A stretch of DNA of 38,777 nt, from the IMG/VR virus record IMGVR_UViG_3300023272_000007, positions 1-38,777 of that record, one strand, 5' to 3'. This document shows positions 23,220 to 30,902 of the stretch, piece by piece. The DNA comes from a virus. The position numbers were made by a program, and so were the translations under genes. Below the pieces are notes generated by a model. That model was not told the origin of the DNA and made no database searches. It was given only the letters and a program-made list of their open reading frames with translations. Every line of letters begins with the position of its first letter. Positions within the stretch are counted from its first letter, which is position 1.

Positions 23220-23441
23220 TTATCTTAGAGAGTTTGCAAACTTTTTTAGTTTAATTTCTTTATCAAGTTCTTTGCTTATTTCTTTCATTTCTTCCGTGCT
23301 TAAATCAAATATATCCGGGTCAAGGATAGACATTATCTCATTACAGCGTTTTTTAATTTCTTCTACTCTTTCGGTCACTTTCAAATATTCATTCCAAAGT
23401 GTATCAAATTCATTTTGTAGTATTGTTTCTTGTTCGGTCAT
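23220..23441 (-). CDS. Small coiled-coil protein (73 aa)
   Basis: Almost entirely helical and charged: ILQNEFDTLWNEYLKVTERV and MKEISKELDKEIKLKKF. A possible coiled coil of about 50 residues. Between initiator and helicase genes with 5 and 7 base spacing, so it could act as a helicase-loading partner, but that rests on position only. Confidence 0.6.
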   Translation of the reverse strand: MTEQETILQNEFDTLWNEYLKVTERVEEIKKRCNEIMSILDPDIFDLSTEEMKEISKELDKEIKLKKFANSLR

Positions 23442-23446
23442 AATTT

Positions 23447-24163
23447 TTATTGATTTAATTTTATATATCCGCTTTTTGAGTTATCGGATTCGGGAATCTT
23501 TTCCCGCCACTTATAAAAAAACTTATCGGTCATTGGATAGTATTTATCCTCACTTGCATTGTCTTTTACACTTTGAAAAGCTAATTGAAAATTCTTTAAA
23601 TCTACACTTCCCCCAATGTTTCCTGCACAGTCTCCGATTACTTGCTCTCGCCCTCTTTGCCTACTTAGAGGGAACTGATTAAAAATTTTTTCAAGTTCGC
23701 TATATATGACTTTATAATCTACAAGTTCATTTACAGTTTCACTTTCAGCATTTGGTAAACCATTTGCTAAAGGTTTGGTTGGGTTTTGGTTAAGCAAATT
23801 TGGATTGCCTCCCTGCTTTCCTGCATTTTTACGCTTGTTTGATAGTTCTACGAGTTTTACCATTCTACGAGAATATATCGCTTTATCTTCAATTCTTCGT
23901 GAAAAAATCCCTAAGTTTTCTAAAATTTTAAGTACATTTTTGGTTTGGTTTAATTCCATACTTAGTGCCGTAGCTATCATTTGTACTGACATAGGCTTTT
24001 TATTCACTGTTAAATATCCTCTCTCCTCACTTTCCCACATTAAGAAAATCATTTCAAGCCATATCATTTTTTGTTCCCTTGTTAATGAAGATACTGCAGG
24101 GTCTTTTTTCCAATCTCCAATGTAAAACGGCATTGCAGGTAAATCATATTTTTTATGTGCCAA
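23447..24163 (-). CDS. Replication initiator-like protein (DUF1376 / DnaD-like)
   Basis: Residues 10-75 (MPFYIGDWKKDPAVSSLTRE, then WLEMIFLMWESEERG) match the winged-helix start of DUF1376-type phage replication proteins. The linker KRKNAGKQGGNPNLLNQNP is typical of that group, followed by a C-terminal domain (about 145-230) that may contact the helicase. The gene lies just upstream of the helicase, the usual initiator-loader-helicase order. Confidence 0.8.
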   Translation of the reverse strand: MAHKKYDLPAMPFYIGDWKKDPAVSSLTREQKMIWLEMIFLMWESEERGYLTVNKKPMSVQMIATALSMELNQTKNVLKILENLGIFSRRIEDKAIYSRRMVKLVELSNKRKNAGKQGGNPNLLNQNPTKPLANGLPNAESETVNELVDYKVIYSELEKIFNQFPLSRQRGREQVIGDCAGNIGGSVDLKNFQLAFQSVKDNASEDKYYPMTDKFFYKWREKIPESDNSKSGYIKLNQ

Positions 24164-24371
24164 TGGGGGTTATAAAGTTCTTTTTAATTTCTTCTACCAC
24201 TTTTAAAAAATCTTCTTTATTTACAACTATATTACCGCTAATATTATATTTAGCTTCGTCATCTTCAAATCTTAATATTTCAATATAAACTACGCTACCT
24301 TTATCTATAAACCTAATTTCTTCTTCCATACTTTCATTATCATTTGAAAGCCCATAAGTAATTTTACTCAT
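24153..24371 (-). CDS. Hypothetical protein (72 aa)
   Basis: Acidic small protein with SVVYIEILRFEDDEAKYNIS and KEDFLKVVEEIKKNF at the C-terminal helix. Its stop overlaps the initiator start by 11 bases. The start lies 14 bases after the U-run of a large hairpin, so it is the first gene of the replication unit and could be subject to attenuation. The leader reads AATATT before ATG. Confidence 0.6.
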   Translation of the reverse strand: MSKITYGLSNDNESMEEEIRFIDKGSVVYIEILRFEDDEAKYNISGNIVVNKEDFLKVVEEIKKNFITPIGT

Positions 24372-24385
24372 AATATTTATTTAAT

Positions 24386-24463
24386 AAAAAAATCCCGTAA
24401 CTCTCTATTCGACTTCAAGGCGTGTGCTCCTATGGTCGAAAACTTTTTAAGAATTACGGGATT
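24386..24463 (-). promoter_or_regulatory. Leader hairpin with terminator-like end (possible attenuator)
   Basis: AATCCCGTAA (24463-24454) pairs perfectly with TTACGGGATT (24400-24391), followed by seven T. The 53-base loop holds a second perfect stem, TTCGAC paired with GTCGAA. It lies 14 bases before the ATG at 24371. The form suggests a terminator or attenuator in the mRNA leader of the replication genes. Confidence 0.6.
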
Positions 24464-24508
24464 AAAATTTTGTTCTTTCCCTGCACACGATATTTTAATG
24501 AACTGCTT

Positions 24509-24537
24509 TCAATATACACAATTTTTCCTAAAATCAA
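24509..24537 (-). promoter_or_regulatory. Possible promoter of the replication unit
   Basis: TTG (24537-24535), 18 bases, TATATTGA (24516-24509) on the minus strand. It precedes the leader hairpin at 24386-24463, which supports promoter, leader structure, gene order. No gene covers 24372-24583. The match is moderate. Confidence 0.3.
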
Positions 24538-24583
24538 TACTCAATTTCCTTTCCCCTTAAACATTCAATACTAAAATGGGGGG

Positions 24584-24868
24584 TTAAGAATAGTTCGGCT
24601 CTGTTTGGTATGGGTTATGAATTTTAACAAAGTGGCTAGTAAAAGGTTTTGTAAGCTCCTCAAATTCTGCCATTGTTATTTCATGAATATTCTTCACGAT
24701 TATTCCGTCTGAATATTTATGCCCCAAAGTCATATCGACCATATTAATTCTTTTATCGTACAGCCCCTTTTCCTTGTCATAATCTATAAGCAATAAATAT
24801 TCGCCTGTATCTTTGTCAAGGAATAAATCCCCTGTTGAATAACTTATTTCCATTTTCTCTTTTTCCAT
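24584..24868 (-). CDS. Hypothetical protein (94 aa)
   Basis: Acidic protein with YSTGDLFLDKDTGEYLLLID near the start, looking like an SH3-type beta barrel (turns with D and G), then HEITMAEFEELTKPFTSHF. No known motif. It is the last gene before the leader region of the replication unit. Confidence 0.55.
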   Translation of the reverse strand: MEKEKMEISYSTGDLFLDKDTGEYLLLIDYDKEKGLYDKRINMVDMTLGHKYSDGIIVKNIHEITMAEFEELTKPFTSHFVKIHNPYQTEPNYS

Positions 24869-24899
24869 TTTTAAGATTGATAATGTTGATAAGGTTGAG

Positions 24900-25088
24900 T
24901 TAGAATAATTTCATTAAAAATTTAATAAGTCTTCTTACAATTTTATTTTTTGGCAGAATATAATCTTCAACTCTGTAAATTACATCGTCAAGTTCGGATT
25001 CTACCAATGTCAGATTGTGTTCCTCTGTGAAGTACGCCCAAAGTAAATATCTATCTTCACTTGTTAATAAACTAATTTCTTCTTCCAT
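24900..25088 (-). CDS. Hypothetical protein (62 aa)
   Basis: Acidic first half (MEEEISLLTSEDRYLLWAYF) and a basic amphipathic C-terminus (KIVRRLIKFLMKLF) which could touch membrane or nucleic acid. Follows the nuclease gene by four bases. Family unknown. Confidence 0.5.
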   Translation of the reverse strand: MEEEISLLTSEDRYLLWAYFTEEHNLTLVESELDDVIYRVEDYILPKNKIVRRLIKFLMKLF

Positions 25089-25092
25089 TGCT

Positions 25093-25500
25093 TTATTTTT
25101 TAGTTAAGTTCCTTTTCGCCTCTAAGTCCTGTAAGCGTTTTTGCTCTTTAAGTAAATATAATTTGCACTCGCCTTTGTATCTGTTTAATGCCATTCTATC
25201 ACCTCTCAAAATAAGCTCTTTGAATAGTTGATAGGTATTTTCATCTGCAATGACGTACGGAACGGTAGGTACATCGCACACAGCAAGCCCGTAATTGATT
25301 TGTTTCTCGGTCAGCTTGTCAGTGCCTACCTTAATTTCAATCATACACAGCAAGCCCTTATAAACGATTTCAAGGTCTGACTTGCCGACTGTTGCAGTTC
25401 TGCCTCTTCGCTTATCTCCGAAGTTAAAGCAAATTCCGCCAAACTTTGTTTCTATTTCCCTAAAGCTACTGGCAATGTCTTTTTTGGTAATGGGTGTCAT
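25093..25500 (-). CDS. VRR-NUC-like nuclease (PD-(D/E)XK type)
   Basis: The core is GKSDLEIVYKG (39-49, Asp42) followed by MIEIKVG (53-59, Glu55 and Lys57) and TEKQINYG (Gln67), the D-ExK-Q arrangement of VRR-NUC and related phage nucleases. The basic stretch before it (DKRRGRTATVG) fits DNA binding. Probable role in recombination or branched DNA processing. Overlaps the upstream gene by four bases. Confidence 0.8.
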   Translation of the reverse strand: MTPITKKDIASSFREIETKFGGICFNFGDKRRGRTATVGKSDLEIVYKGLLCMIEIKVGTDKLTEKQINYGLAVCDVPTVPYVIADENTYQLFKELILRGDRMALNRYKGECKLYLLKEQKRLQDLEAKRNLTKK

Positions 25501-25745
25501 AGTGAGTTGATAAAAGTTTTATAAGTGGGATTTAATATCCAGCTATCTTGGTTAATTTGCGGGTAATCTTTTTTGAAGATGAAAATACCTTTTTTAATCA
25601 AACTATCAATCGTTCTTTTTGGTAAAACTTCGTTGTGCCTCGTTTCATAAGTGTCTCCGCACTCCCAAAAGAATTTACAATGACTATCTCTTATATCTAC
25701 AATAACTGTTTTTTGCTTATGACTCAATATTAATGGGTTACTCAT
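25497..25745 (-). CDS. Winged-helix-like small protein (82 aa)
   Basis: The C-terminal part (TIDSLIKKGIFIFKKDYPQ, then WILNPTYKTFINSL) resembles the C-terminal part of 25993-26283 (DLIKSLVEIGLLIKKKEAD, then YFLNPMHKDFIKEL). The shape, helix then beta wing then helix, suggests a small winged-helix fold. The two look like paralogues. Could bind DNA or another protein. Confidence 0.55.
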   Translation of the reverse strand: MSNPLILSHKQKTVIVDIRDSHCKFFWECGDTYETRHNEVLPKRTIDSLIKKGIFIFKKDYPQINQDSWILNPTYKTFINSL

Positions 25746-25752
25746 TTTCCGC

Positions 25753-25974
25753 TTATCCTTTCTGATTAGAGATAATTTTGATAAAAGTTGTCAGATCTGA
25801 GTCGGAGGTGATGTTGAGAGGTAAGCCAATAAAGTCTAATCTGTAAAATCTGAATACTCGGTCAAAAAATATCACTTGAAACTTAGACGTGCCATAAATC
25901 CACTTGTTGTAGTTAAATAAGAATCCAATACTTGCCAAAAACTCCTCACTTGGTACATATTTATTTGCTTCCAT
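25753..25974 (-). CDS. Single copy of the repeated unknown domain (73 aa)
   Basis: The whole protein is one copy of the domain in 19838-20590: KYVPSEEFLASIGF at the start, strands in the middle, and SDSDLTTFIKIIS at the end, to compare with YIPSESLLQELGF and SDSELRMLVEVLG. Lies between the two winged-helix-like genes. Function unknown. Confidence 0.6.
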   Translation of the reverse strand: MEANKYVPSEEFLASIGFLFNYNKWIYGTSKFQVIFFDRVFRFYRLDFIGLPLNITSDSDLTTFIKIISNQKG

Positions 25975-25992
25975 TTAAACTTTTTAATTTGC

Positions 25993-26283
25993 TTAATAAA
26001 TAATGTTTGTTGGTTTTGTTAGCCTTAATTCTTTTATGAAATCTTTGTGCATGGGATTAAGGAAGTAGCTATAATGGTAAAAAGTGTCAGCCTCTTTTTT
26101 CTTAATAAGCAAGCCTATTTCTACCAATGATTTAATTAAATCATTATGTTTCTTATCCACTTTCTCAAATACTTTTGTGCCGTATATAAATAGTTTTTCC
26201 TCTGCTACTACATTCTCAATAATCCCTAATTTAAGTTTTCTCATTTCTACTAAAAATCTTTTTTGTTCATCTGTTATTTTCAT
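25993..26283 (-). CDS. Winged-helix-like small protein (96 aa)
   Basis: Basic helical start (KITDEQKRFLVEMRKLKLG), then the segment shared with 25497-25745 ending in L-N-P and a terminal helix. Probably a winged-helix fold. The start overlaps the 46-codon gene upstream by 17 bases. Confidence 0.55.
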   Translation of the reverse strand: MKITDEQKRFLVEMRKLKLGIIENVVAEEKLFIYGTKVFEKVDKKHNDLIKSLVEIGLLIKKKEADTFYHYSYFLNPMHKDFIKELRLTKPTNIIY

Positions 26284-26407
26284 TTTTCTTCCTTTCTTCT
26301 TTTAGACTTTTTAAAATATATCTATGCCTATATTCCTTTGCTGTCATCGGCTTTTTATATCTTGCCGTAAGACTGCGAACTAAAATATAGTAAGTGTGCT
26401 TGGGCAT
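26267..26407 (-). CDS. Small basic protein (46 aa)
   Basis: An intact frame begins MPKHTYYILVRSLTARYKK and ends with a lysine/arginine/glutamate helix (KSLKEERKKNENNR). It starts one base after the stop of the upstream gene at 26409 and overlaps the next by 17 bases, filling a 125-base gap. The tyrosine-rich start and strongly basic body suggest nucleic-acid contact. Too short for usual gene callers. Confidence 0.55.
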   Translation of the reverse strand: MPKHTYYILVRSLTARYKKPMTAKEYRHRYILKSLKEERKKNENNR

Positions 26408-26408
26408 A

Positions 26409-26600
26409 TCATTTTATTTTATACCCCAATACAAAAAATGGTGTTTCAACTTTTTTAATGGTTCGCTCTTTTAACATCTGAAAATAATTATTACTACAAT
26501 TAGTTTTCAGTGCCTCCATTTTCTTTTCAGAAAGTTGTTTCGGCTTCTTATCCGTTATGATTCGGAATGAAGTGGATTTGATTTTAGTAACTTTTATCAT
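26409..26600 (-). CDS. Small basic protein (63 aa)
   Basis: Lysine-rich: KVTKIKSTSFRIITDKKPKQ and a C-terminal RTIKKVETPFFVLGYKIK. The ATG overlaps the upstream stop by four bases (26600-26597) and follows AATATT. No known motif. Confidence 0.5.
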   Translation of the reverse strand: MIKVTKIKSTSFRIITDKKPKQLSEKKMEALKTNCSNNYFQMLKERTIKKVETPFFVLGYKIK

Positions 26601-26986
26601 AATATTTTCTCTGATTTAAGTTTAAGGTAGAGTTCGGCAAGGGCTTGGACTGAAGCGTTAGCCTCACAGTCGTAAAAATGCTTTGCTACTGGCAGAGAAT
26701 AATATCCCGCAAAATAATCATTATTGCTTAGTCTGAAAAAATTAAAATGAGGGCTTAAATCTTCTTCGCTGAAAGCTAAAACCATTGGTAACTCTGCCAA
26801 TAGTTCATCCGTAGTCGGTGCGGGAGCAAGAATAACTTCATCGTACATTGGCTTATCCCTTAATCTTCGTATTATTGCCTTTTCTGTTAAACCATTGCTG
26901 TACCATATAAAATTGCTATCCTTAAAATCCTCTTTATCGAACTTCTTGCACGTTTCTAAATCCGGAAATAAATCTTCAAATTTCAT
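26597..26986 (-). CDS. Hypothetical phage protein (129 aa)
   Basis: Acidic protein with MKFEDLFPDLETCKKFDKED, PAPTTDELLAELPMVLAF (about 54-71) and a C-terminal ANASVQALAELYLKLKSE. The end A-L-A-E-L-Y-x-x-L-K recalls a family of small proteins in Bacteroidota phages that I know by pattern but cannot name. No enzyme motif. Confidence 0.55.
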   Translation of the reverse strand: MKFEDLFPDLETCKKFDKEDFKDSNFIWYSNGLTEKAIIRRLRDKPMYDEVILAPAPTTDELLAELPMVLAFSEEDLSPHFNFFRLSNNDYFAGYYSLPVAKHFYDCEANASVQALAELYLKLKSEKIL

Positions 26987-27022
26987 TTCTTCTTACTTTA
27001 AATTATTTGGTGAAAGGGTTAG

Positions 27023-27289
27023 TTAGTTATACTTACTATCTTTTACGATTTGAAATTTGTTCAACATCTTATAACTATTTACCGTAACCTTTTCCTTGAA
27101 TCTGTTTTTAACAGCCACTCTTACGGAATTAATTATGTAGCCGTCTTTTTCCAATTCGCAAATTCTTTTAGGGAACGAGATTATGGATAAATCTTTTAGA
27201 GCATCTAAAGACGTTAGTGAGCTACCTGTTCGCAAAACGTTTAGCACTCTTTGTGCCTGCGACATCTTCTTATTTTTATTTGGGGTCAT
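27023..27289 (-). CDS. Winged helix-turn-helix protein (HTH_39-like)
   Basis: QAQRVLNVLRTGSSLTSLDA, ending FPKRICELEKDGYIINSV, fits a winged helix: first helix, turn with LTSLDAL, recognition helix with RICELEKDGY, then a wing. Families like HTH_39 are common in phages and act as transcriptional regulators or DNA-binding adaptors. The start may be the ATG at codon 9 (MSQAQRV), since the first eight residues are lysine-rich and weakly conserved in such proteins. Confidence 0.7.
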   Translation of the reverse strand: MTPNKNKKMSQAQRVLNVLRTGSSLTSLDALKDLSIISFPKRICELEKDGYIINSVRVAVKNRFKEKVTVNSYKMLNKFQIVKDSKYN

Positions 27290-27299
27290 GGGTTAGGAG

Positions 27300-27839
27300 T
27301 TAAGGTTTGAAAGTTCCTTTATTCTTGATAATGTTTTTCATAATGGAAATTAAAGCACTTTCATCATCATCAACTCTTTTATCTTCTCGGTATTGTTCTA
27401 CCCTATCTGCCATTTTAGCACTGTAGCCCACTTCAATAGCGTATTGCCCGTTTTCTTCAAACGCACTTTCTATCAAACCTAACTGCTTTATTGTCCAGTC
27501 TTTTGTCAGTCTTTCCGCTATGAAGTTTTGCTCTTCTTTATCGCCTAATTCAAATTCTGACATCTTGCATTCATTTTTCTTTAGAATGTCGGCGAATAGT
27601 AAAGCACCTTTTGCACAGACGGTGCAACTAGTGGCTTTTTGCAATATCTTTTGAAGCTCTACGGGTTTATCGCTATCATAACCACTAAGGGAATCAAATT
27701 CGTTACTCAATTCAATTGCTCTGTAATACACTCCGCCCCGTGCCTCAAATTTCCCTTTCCCTACGTACTTTAAAACATCTTTTGCTATTGCAACTCTTTT
27801 TTCTGCCTTAGTTAAGGTATTCCATTTTTTCTTTTCCAT
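27300..27839 (-). CDS. Hypothetical early protein with CxxC (179 aa)
   Basis: Helical, charged protein. The centre holds KATSCTVCAKGALLFADILK (about 68-87), with a CxxC that could bind metal or be redox active. Another helical region, WTIKQLGLIESAFEENGQYA, follows. I recall similar C-x-V-C-A-x-G proteins in other phages, always uncharacterised. No catalytic motif. Confidence 0.55.
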   Translation of the reverse strand: MEKKKWNTLTKAEKRVAIAKDVLKYVGKGKFEARGGVYYRAIELSNEFDSLSGYDSDKPVELQKILQKATSCTVCAKGALLFADILKKNECKMSEFELGDKEEQNFIAERLTKDWTIKQLGLIESAFEENGQYAIEVGYSAKMADRVEQYREDKRVDDDESALISIMKNIIKNKGTFKP

Positions 27840-27860
27840 TTTTCTTTTTAAGTTAATAGG

Positions 27861-28205
27861 TTAGGAGTTAAGAAGTTTTTTAATTTCAGAAAGTTTTTGC
27901 TCTGCAAGTTCGCGAGTAGGGAAACAGTTATTAGCCTCTAAATATCTATTATCAGCATATGCGTTATCCCAGTTACTCGCCGTTGTTACAAAATCTCCAC
28001 AAACAACCACTATGCAAAAATAACTTCCCCCCTCTTTCGGTTTCCAGTCTTCAAGGGTTTCTGTACGGGTAACAATTTCATAATCCTCAGGAGCATCTTT
28101 AACGTCATTAATACAGTATTCACCATAGGCATCAAAATACCAATCCATAGGTTTAATGCCTGTTGTAATTCCAGTATGCGTAAATGTAACTTTCTTAATC
28201 TTCAT
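27861..28205 (-). CDS. Hypothetical protein with W-K-P domain (114 aa)
   Basis: The second half (about 53-114) runs WKPKEGGSYFCIVVVCG, then ANNCFPTRELAEQKLSEIKK. This matches 29993-30190 in order and residues (WKPKENEKFYY, SGNCFRTKSEAQKKLSALKS), so both carry one domain. The first half (KIKKVTFTHTGITTGIK) is beta-like. Function unknown. Confidence 0.6.
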   Translation of the reverse strand: MKIKKVTFTHTGITTGIKPMDWYFDAYGEYCINDVKDAPEDYEIVTRTETLEDWKPKEGGSYFCIVVVCGDFVTTASNWDNAYADNRYLEANNCFPTRELAEQKLSEIKKLLNS

Positions 28206-28250
28206 TTTATTTTCTCTTTTTAGTTGAGTTAAAAATTATTGTGGGTTAAT

Positions 28251-28676
28251 TTAGTAGTCAATGCTGTTAATGTCGGGGATAACTATGTTTAGTTCTTTCT
28301 CTGCGTACATTTTCACCTCATTAACATAATTGCTAAATTCCAAAGAATTAAGTTTACGGGTTGAACCTGCGACCTCTATTTCCTCTCCTTTGAATAAATC
28401 CGTTTTCATTTCTTTTGGTAAAAACATTTTCTTAAAGGTAAAATGCAGGTCTTCTACTTCAAATTTATTGTAGCCTAATTCTTGGGCAATAATGTTATAA
28501 ATTGCCCATAGGTAACGGTTAGATTTATTGCTTCTTTTGTCTCTCCATTTTTTAACTACAATTGAATAATCACCGCAATTTAAAGCATTGGCATAATTAT
28601 AAAAATCCGTTTCATTTTCAAAGATTAATTCGTTTTTGTTTATAATTTTAGCTTTAAATTGCGGGTTAATATCCAT
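28251..28676 (-). CDS. NinB-like recombination protein
   Basis: Residues 40-140 follow the NinB/Orf pattern: VVKKWRDKRSNKSNRYLWAI (basic, single-stranded DNA contact), IIAQELGYNKFEVEDLHFTF, a MFLPKEM turn, then STRKLNSLEFSNYVNEVKMY and a C-terminal LNIVIPDINSI. Lambda NinB binds single-stranded DNA and helps RecA-type recombination. Sits with an early gene possibly acting on DNA at 29150-29743. Confidence 0.72.
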   Translation of the reverse strand: MDINPQFKAKIINKNELIFENETDFYNYANALNCGDYSIVVKKWRDKRSNKSNRYLWAIYNIIAQELGYNKFEVEDLHFTFKKMFLPKEMKTDLFKGEEIEVAGSTRKLNSLEFSNYVNEVKMYAEKELNIVIPDINSIDY

Positions 28677-28691
28677 TGAAGTTATTATTGT

Positions 28692-29150
28692 TTATATTTT
28701 TGGGAAGCTCAATTTAATAATAGATTTATTTGGAGATTTAATGCTGACAATCGGAATAATTTCCCCACTGGATTTATCTGTAATTTCATTATTCTGATTC
28801 TTATGAGCATTTTTAAGAGTTTCACCGCGTTTCTTTAACTCCTCTTTTATCTCAAGATAAACGGCATCTTCATCGTAATTCAGTTTTTCACCTGTATTAC
28901 TTCGTGAGATTGAAACCCCTTTAAAGCTATCATAAGCATAACTGGTATCGACTTTCTTTCTTAGGCGGGCATCTACGCCCTCACAGAGTAGCTTTAAGGC
29001 ATTCATAAGAACTAATTCATTAACTCCCTGCCCATTTTCTAAAATATCTGCTGTAATCTTATCAGCAAGGGTATTTATATTAGCCTCGGTTATTCGTTCG
29101 GAGGCTAATAGTTCGGATAATGGGTTAATATTGCTTAGTGGGTTTTGCAT
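28692..29150 (-). CDS. Hypothetical early protein (152 aa)
   Basis: Helical N-terminal half (INPLSELLASERITEANINT, then LVLMNALKLLCEGVDARLRK) and a polar C-terminal half ending IIKLSFPKI. The start ATG overlaps the stop of 29150-29743, so the two are coupled. Lies between a possible DNA-binding protein and the NinB-like gene, so a recombination or replication role is plausible. Family not recognised. Confidence 0.55.
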   Translation of the reverse strand: MQNPLSNINPLSELLASERITEANINTLADKITADILENGQGVNELVLMNALKLLCEGVDARLRKKVDTSYAYDSFKGVSISRSNTGEKLNYDEDAVYLEIKEELKKRGETLKNAHKNQNNEITDKSSGEIIPIVSIKSPNKSIIKLSFPKI

Positions 29151-29743
29151 TAGTCTTTTTCCCTTATTTGGTCTTCATCAAGAATATCCTCTCTTTCGTG
29201 CCTGTTGTTACCCTGCGTTAATTCATCAAGGTAAGAATAAACCATTACAAGCGGATTCTTTTTAACAAATTCAGCTATCAATGAAGTTCTTTCATCTGCT
29301 GTTTTTTCCCATGAAAATTCAACAACTGAATAAGACTGGTTATTTGAATTTGTACGGCTTGCAAATTTTGCTGTTATGGTAGCCTCTGCAATAGCTAAAT
29401 CACCTAAGTAAATATTGCGTAGGCAGTTTTGGAAGTGAGTTAAACTCTCTCCTTTAATCAAAGTCACGCATACAGTATCTCTTTCATCTACAAATATAAT
29501 TTCCTGCCATATTGTAGGATCATATTTGAATAAAGAAGCGTGCATTTTTTTATTATTCAATACAATCATTTTCATTGTATTGCCAATATGATTGTCCTGT
29601 GAATCGGTCATTTGACCTTTCCCGGCACAATTGAATTTGATTTTTACAGGTTCATCGAAATACTTTATCCCTGTTTTTGGAGGTCTCTGAAACATTGAGA
29701 ACCCTTGTAGTGTTGCCAACTGATTACTGTTGTTTTCTTCCAT
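29150..29743 (-). CDS. Early protein, possible DNA-metabolism role (197 aa)
   Basis: Contains KFNCAGKGQMTDSQDNHIG (about 35-53), beta-rich KMIVLNNKKMHASLFKYDP, and FVDERDTVCVTLIKGES. The middle resembles an OB-like beta barrel, and the C-terminus is acidic (REDILDEDQIREKD), as in some phage single-stranded DNA binders. It heads a coupled pair followed by the NinB-like gene. I cannot assign a family, so single-strand binding is a suggestion only. Confidence 0.5.
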   Translation of the reverse strand: MEENNSNQLATLQGFSMFQRPPKTGIKYFDEPVKIKFNCAGKGQMTDSQDNHIGNTMKMIVLNNKKMHASLFKYDPTIWQEIIFVDERDTVCVTLIKGESLTHFQNCLRNIYLGDLAIAEATITAKFASRTNSNNQSYSVVEFSWEKTADERTSLIAEFVKKNPLVMVYSYLDELTQGNNRHEREDILDEDQIREKD

Positions 29744-29775
29744 TTCTATTATTTTAGGTTAATTGTGATTGTGGG

Positions 29776-29982
29776 CTAAAGATTGTAAATATTATAAAGT
29801 TCTTGCTCTCTATCGAAAGCTAAGTCGTAAGTTTCAAATATTTCTTTTCCGAGATAATCCTTACCTGCGTTTATATTCTTATTATCGACTAAGTTTACAG
29901 CCCATTTATTCCCGAAAATTTCCAATTCAAACCTTGCATTTTCTGTAACTTCGTGAGTTTCTCCGTTGAATACGATTTCCAC
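29776..29982 (-). CDS. Hypothetical protein with GTG start (68 aa)
   Basis: Beta-rich N-terminus (EIVFNGETHEVTENARFELE) and helical end (DLAFDREQELYNIYNL). The start codon is GTG, compensated by one of the few strong Shine-Dalgarno sequences here (AAGGAGAG, about five bases upstream). No known motif. Confidence 0.55.
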   Translation of the reverse strand: MEIVFNGETHEVTENARFELEIFGNKWAVNLVDNKNINAGKDYLGKEIFETYDLAFDREQELYNIYNL

Positions 29983-29992
29983 TTTTCTCTCC

Positions 29993-30190
29993 TTAATTTT
30001 TTAAAATTGATTTTAGGGCTGATAGCTTCTTTTGTGCCTCTGATTTGGTACGGAAGCAATTACCAGACCTTACAAAATATTCTCCCTTGCTCCAATCCTT
30101 AACATTATGCCCTTTCCAAACTCCGTAGTTTACAATATCCGCATAATAAAACTTTTCATTTTCTTTCGGCTTCCATTTCTTTTCTTTCAT
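29993..30190 (-). CDS. Hypothetical protein with W-K-P domain (65 aa)
   Basis: Entire protein is the domain found at the C-terminal half of 27861-28205: WKPKENEKFYYADIVNYG, then VRSGNCFRTKSEAQKKL and a last helix. The pattern (W-x-P, aromatic strand, G-N-x-F-x-T-x-x-E-A helix) is widespread in phages, uncharacterised as far as I know. Its start overlaps the upstream stop by four bases. Confidence 0.6.
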   Translation of the reverse strand: MKEKKWKPKENEKFYYADIVNYGVWKGHNVKDWSKGEYFVRSGNCFRTKSEAQKKLSALKSILKN

Positions 30191-30543
30191 TTGTCATTAA
30201 TTAAATTTATTCCATTGAAATTATTTGTATTGTTGCCACTCCCCGCGTTTAATTTTGCGAGAATGGAAATGGCGGACTGAAGTTGAATTATTCTGTTTGT
30301 ATTATTGCTGTAAACACTCTCAAGCATTTCACCCTCTGTTTCCTCGATTTGTTTTTCCAGTTTAACTATTTTGGCAGTTAGTATGTTTATACTTTCTCCC
30401 ATATCCGTTGGCTCGATTTCAAGGAGGATAACGGGGCGTTTTTCATCAAAGTCTTTAATTGAACAAACTCCCTGCGTTACAGCACTGATAAATCTCTCCC
30501 CGTCTTTCGGTAATCTTACTTCCACTATATATTTCTTGCTCAT
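30187..30543 (-). CDS. Hypothetical protein, coiled-coil centre (118 aa)
   Basis: Beta-like start (KKYIVEVRLPKDGERFISAV), a helical coil INILTAKIVKLEKQIEETEG, and an asparagine-rich tail (NAGSGNNTNNFNGIN). The start overlaps the upstream stop (ATGA). No known motif. Confidence 0.55.
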   Translation of the reverse strand: MSKKYIVEVRLPKDGERFISAVTQGVCSIKDFDEKRPVILLEIEPTDMGESINILTAKIVKLEKQIEETEGEMLESVYSNNTNRIIQLQSAISILAKLNAGSGNNTNNFNGINLINDK

Positions 30544-30902
30544 ATTGGTTTGGTTAAAGGTTGATAATTTCTCATATTCTTTTCTAAAGCGATAACGCTT
30601 TTTTGTAAAATCTCCAAATGAGTCATCAAAAAATATATATCCTCTTTTCTATTTCCGCACAACATCGCCTCTAATTCTGCGAAACGTTGGTCGGCTTCGG
30701 ATTTAGTATCAAAAGGCTCATAGCATATACCCACTATTTGCGGGTGAGTGTTTGACTGCAAAATTATTCTGTATTTGATTTGCGGTTCAATCGACTCATA
30801 ATCACTGCTCATATTATAAGGATTAGTAGCATCAAACTCTGTTGGCTCACAAAAATAACAACCGCCTACATCTAACAATTTACCATTAAATTTTATAAAC
30901 AT
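30540..30902 (-). CDS. Hypothetical protein (120 aa)
   Basis: Beta-rich first two thirds (YRIILQSNTHPQIVGICYEP), then FDTKSEADQRFAELEAML, like the last helix of the W-K-P domain proteins, and a final helix (LMTHLEILQKSVIALEKN). It may be a divergent member of that group. Coupled with the following gene by a four-base overlap. Confidence 0.55.
   Translation of the reverse strand: MFIKFNGKLLDVGGCYFCEPTEFDATNPYNMSSDYESIEPQIKYRIILQSNTHPQIVGICYEPFDTKSEADQRFAELEAMLCGNRKEDIYFLMTHLEILQKSVIALEKNMRNYQPLTKPI

Noticed and set aside
24391-24463. Hairpin loop on the plus strand containing CTTCAAG and GGTCGAAA, tRNA-like
   Set aside because: The stems do not give a cloverleaf. The U-run and position favour a leader hairpin on the minus strand.
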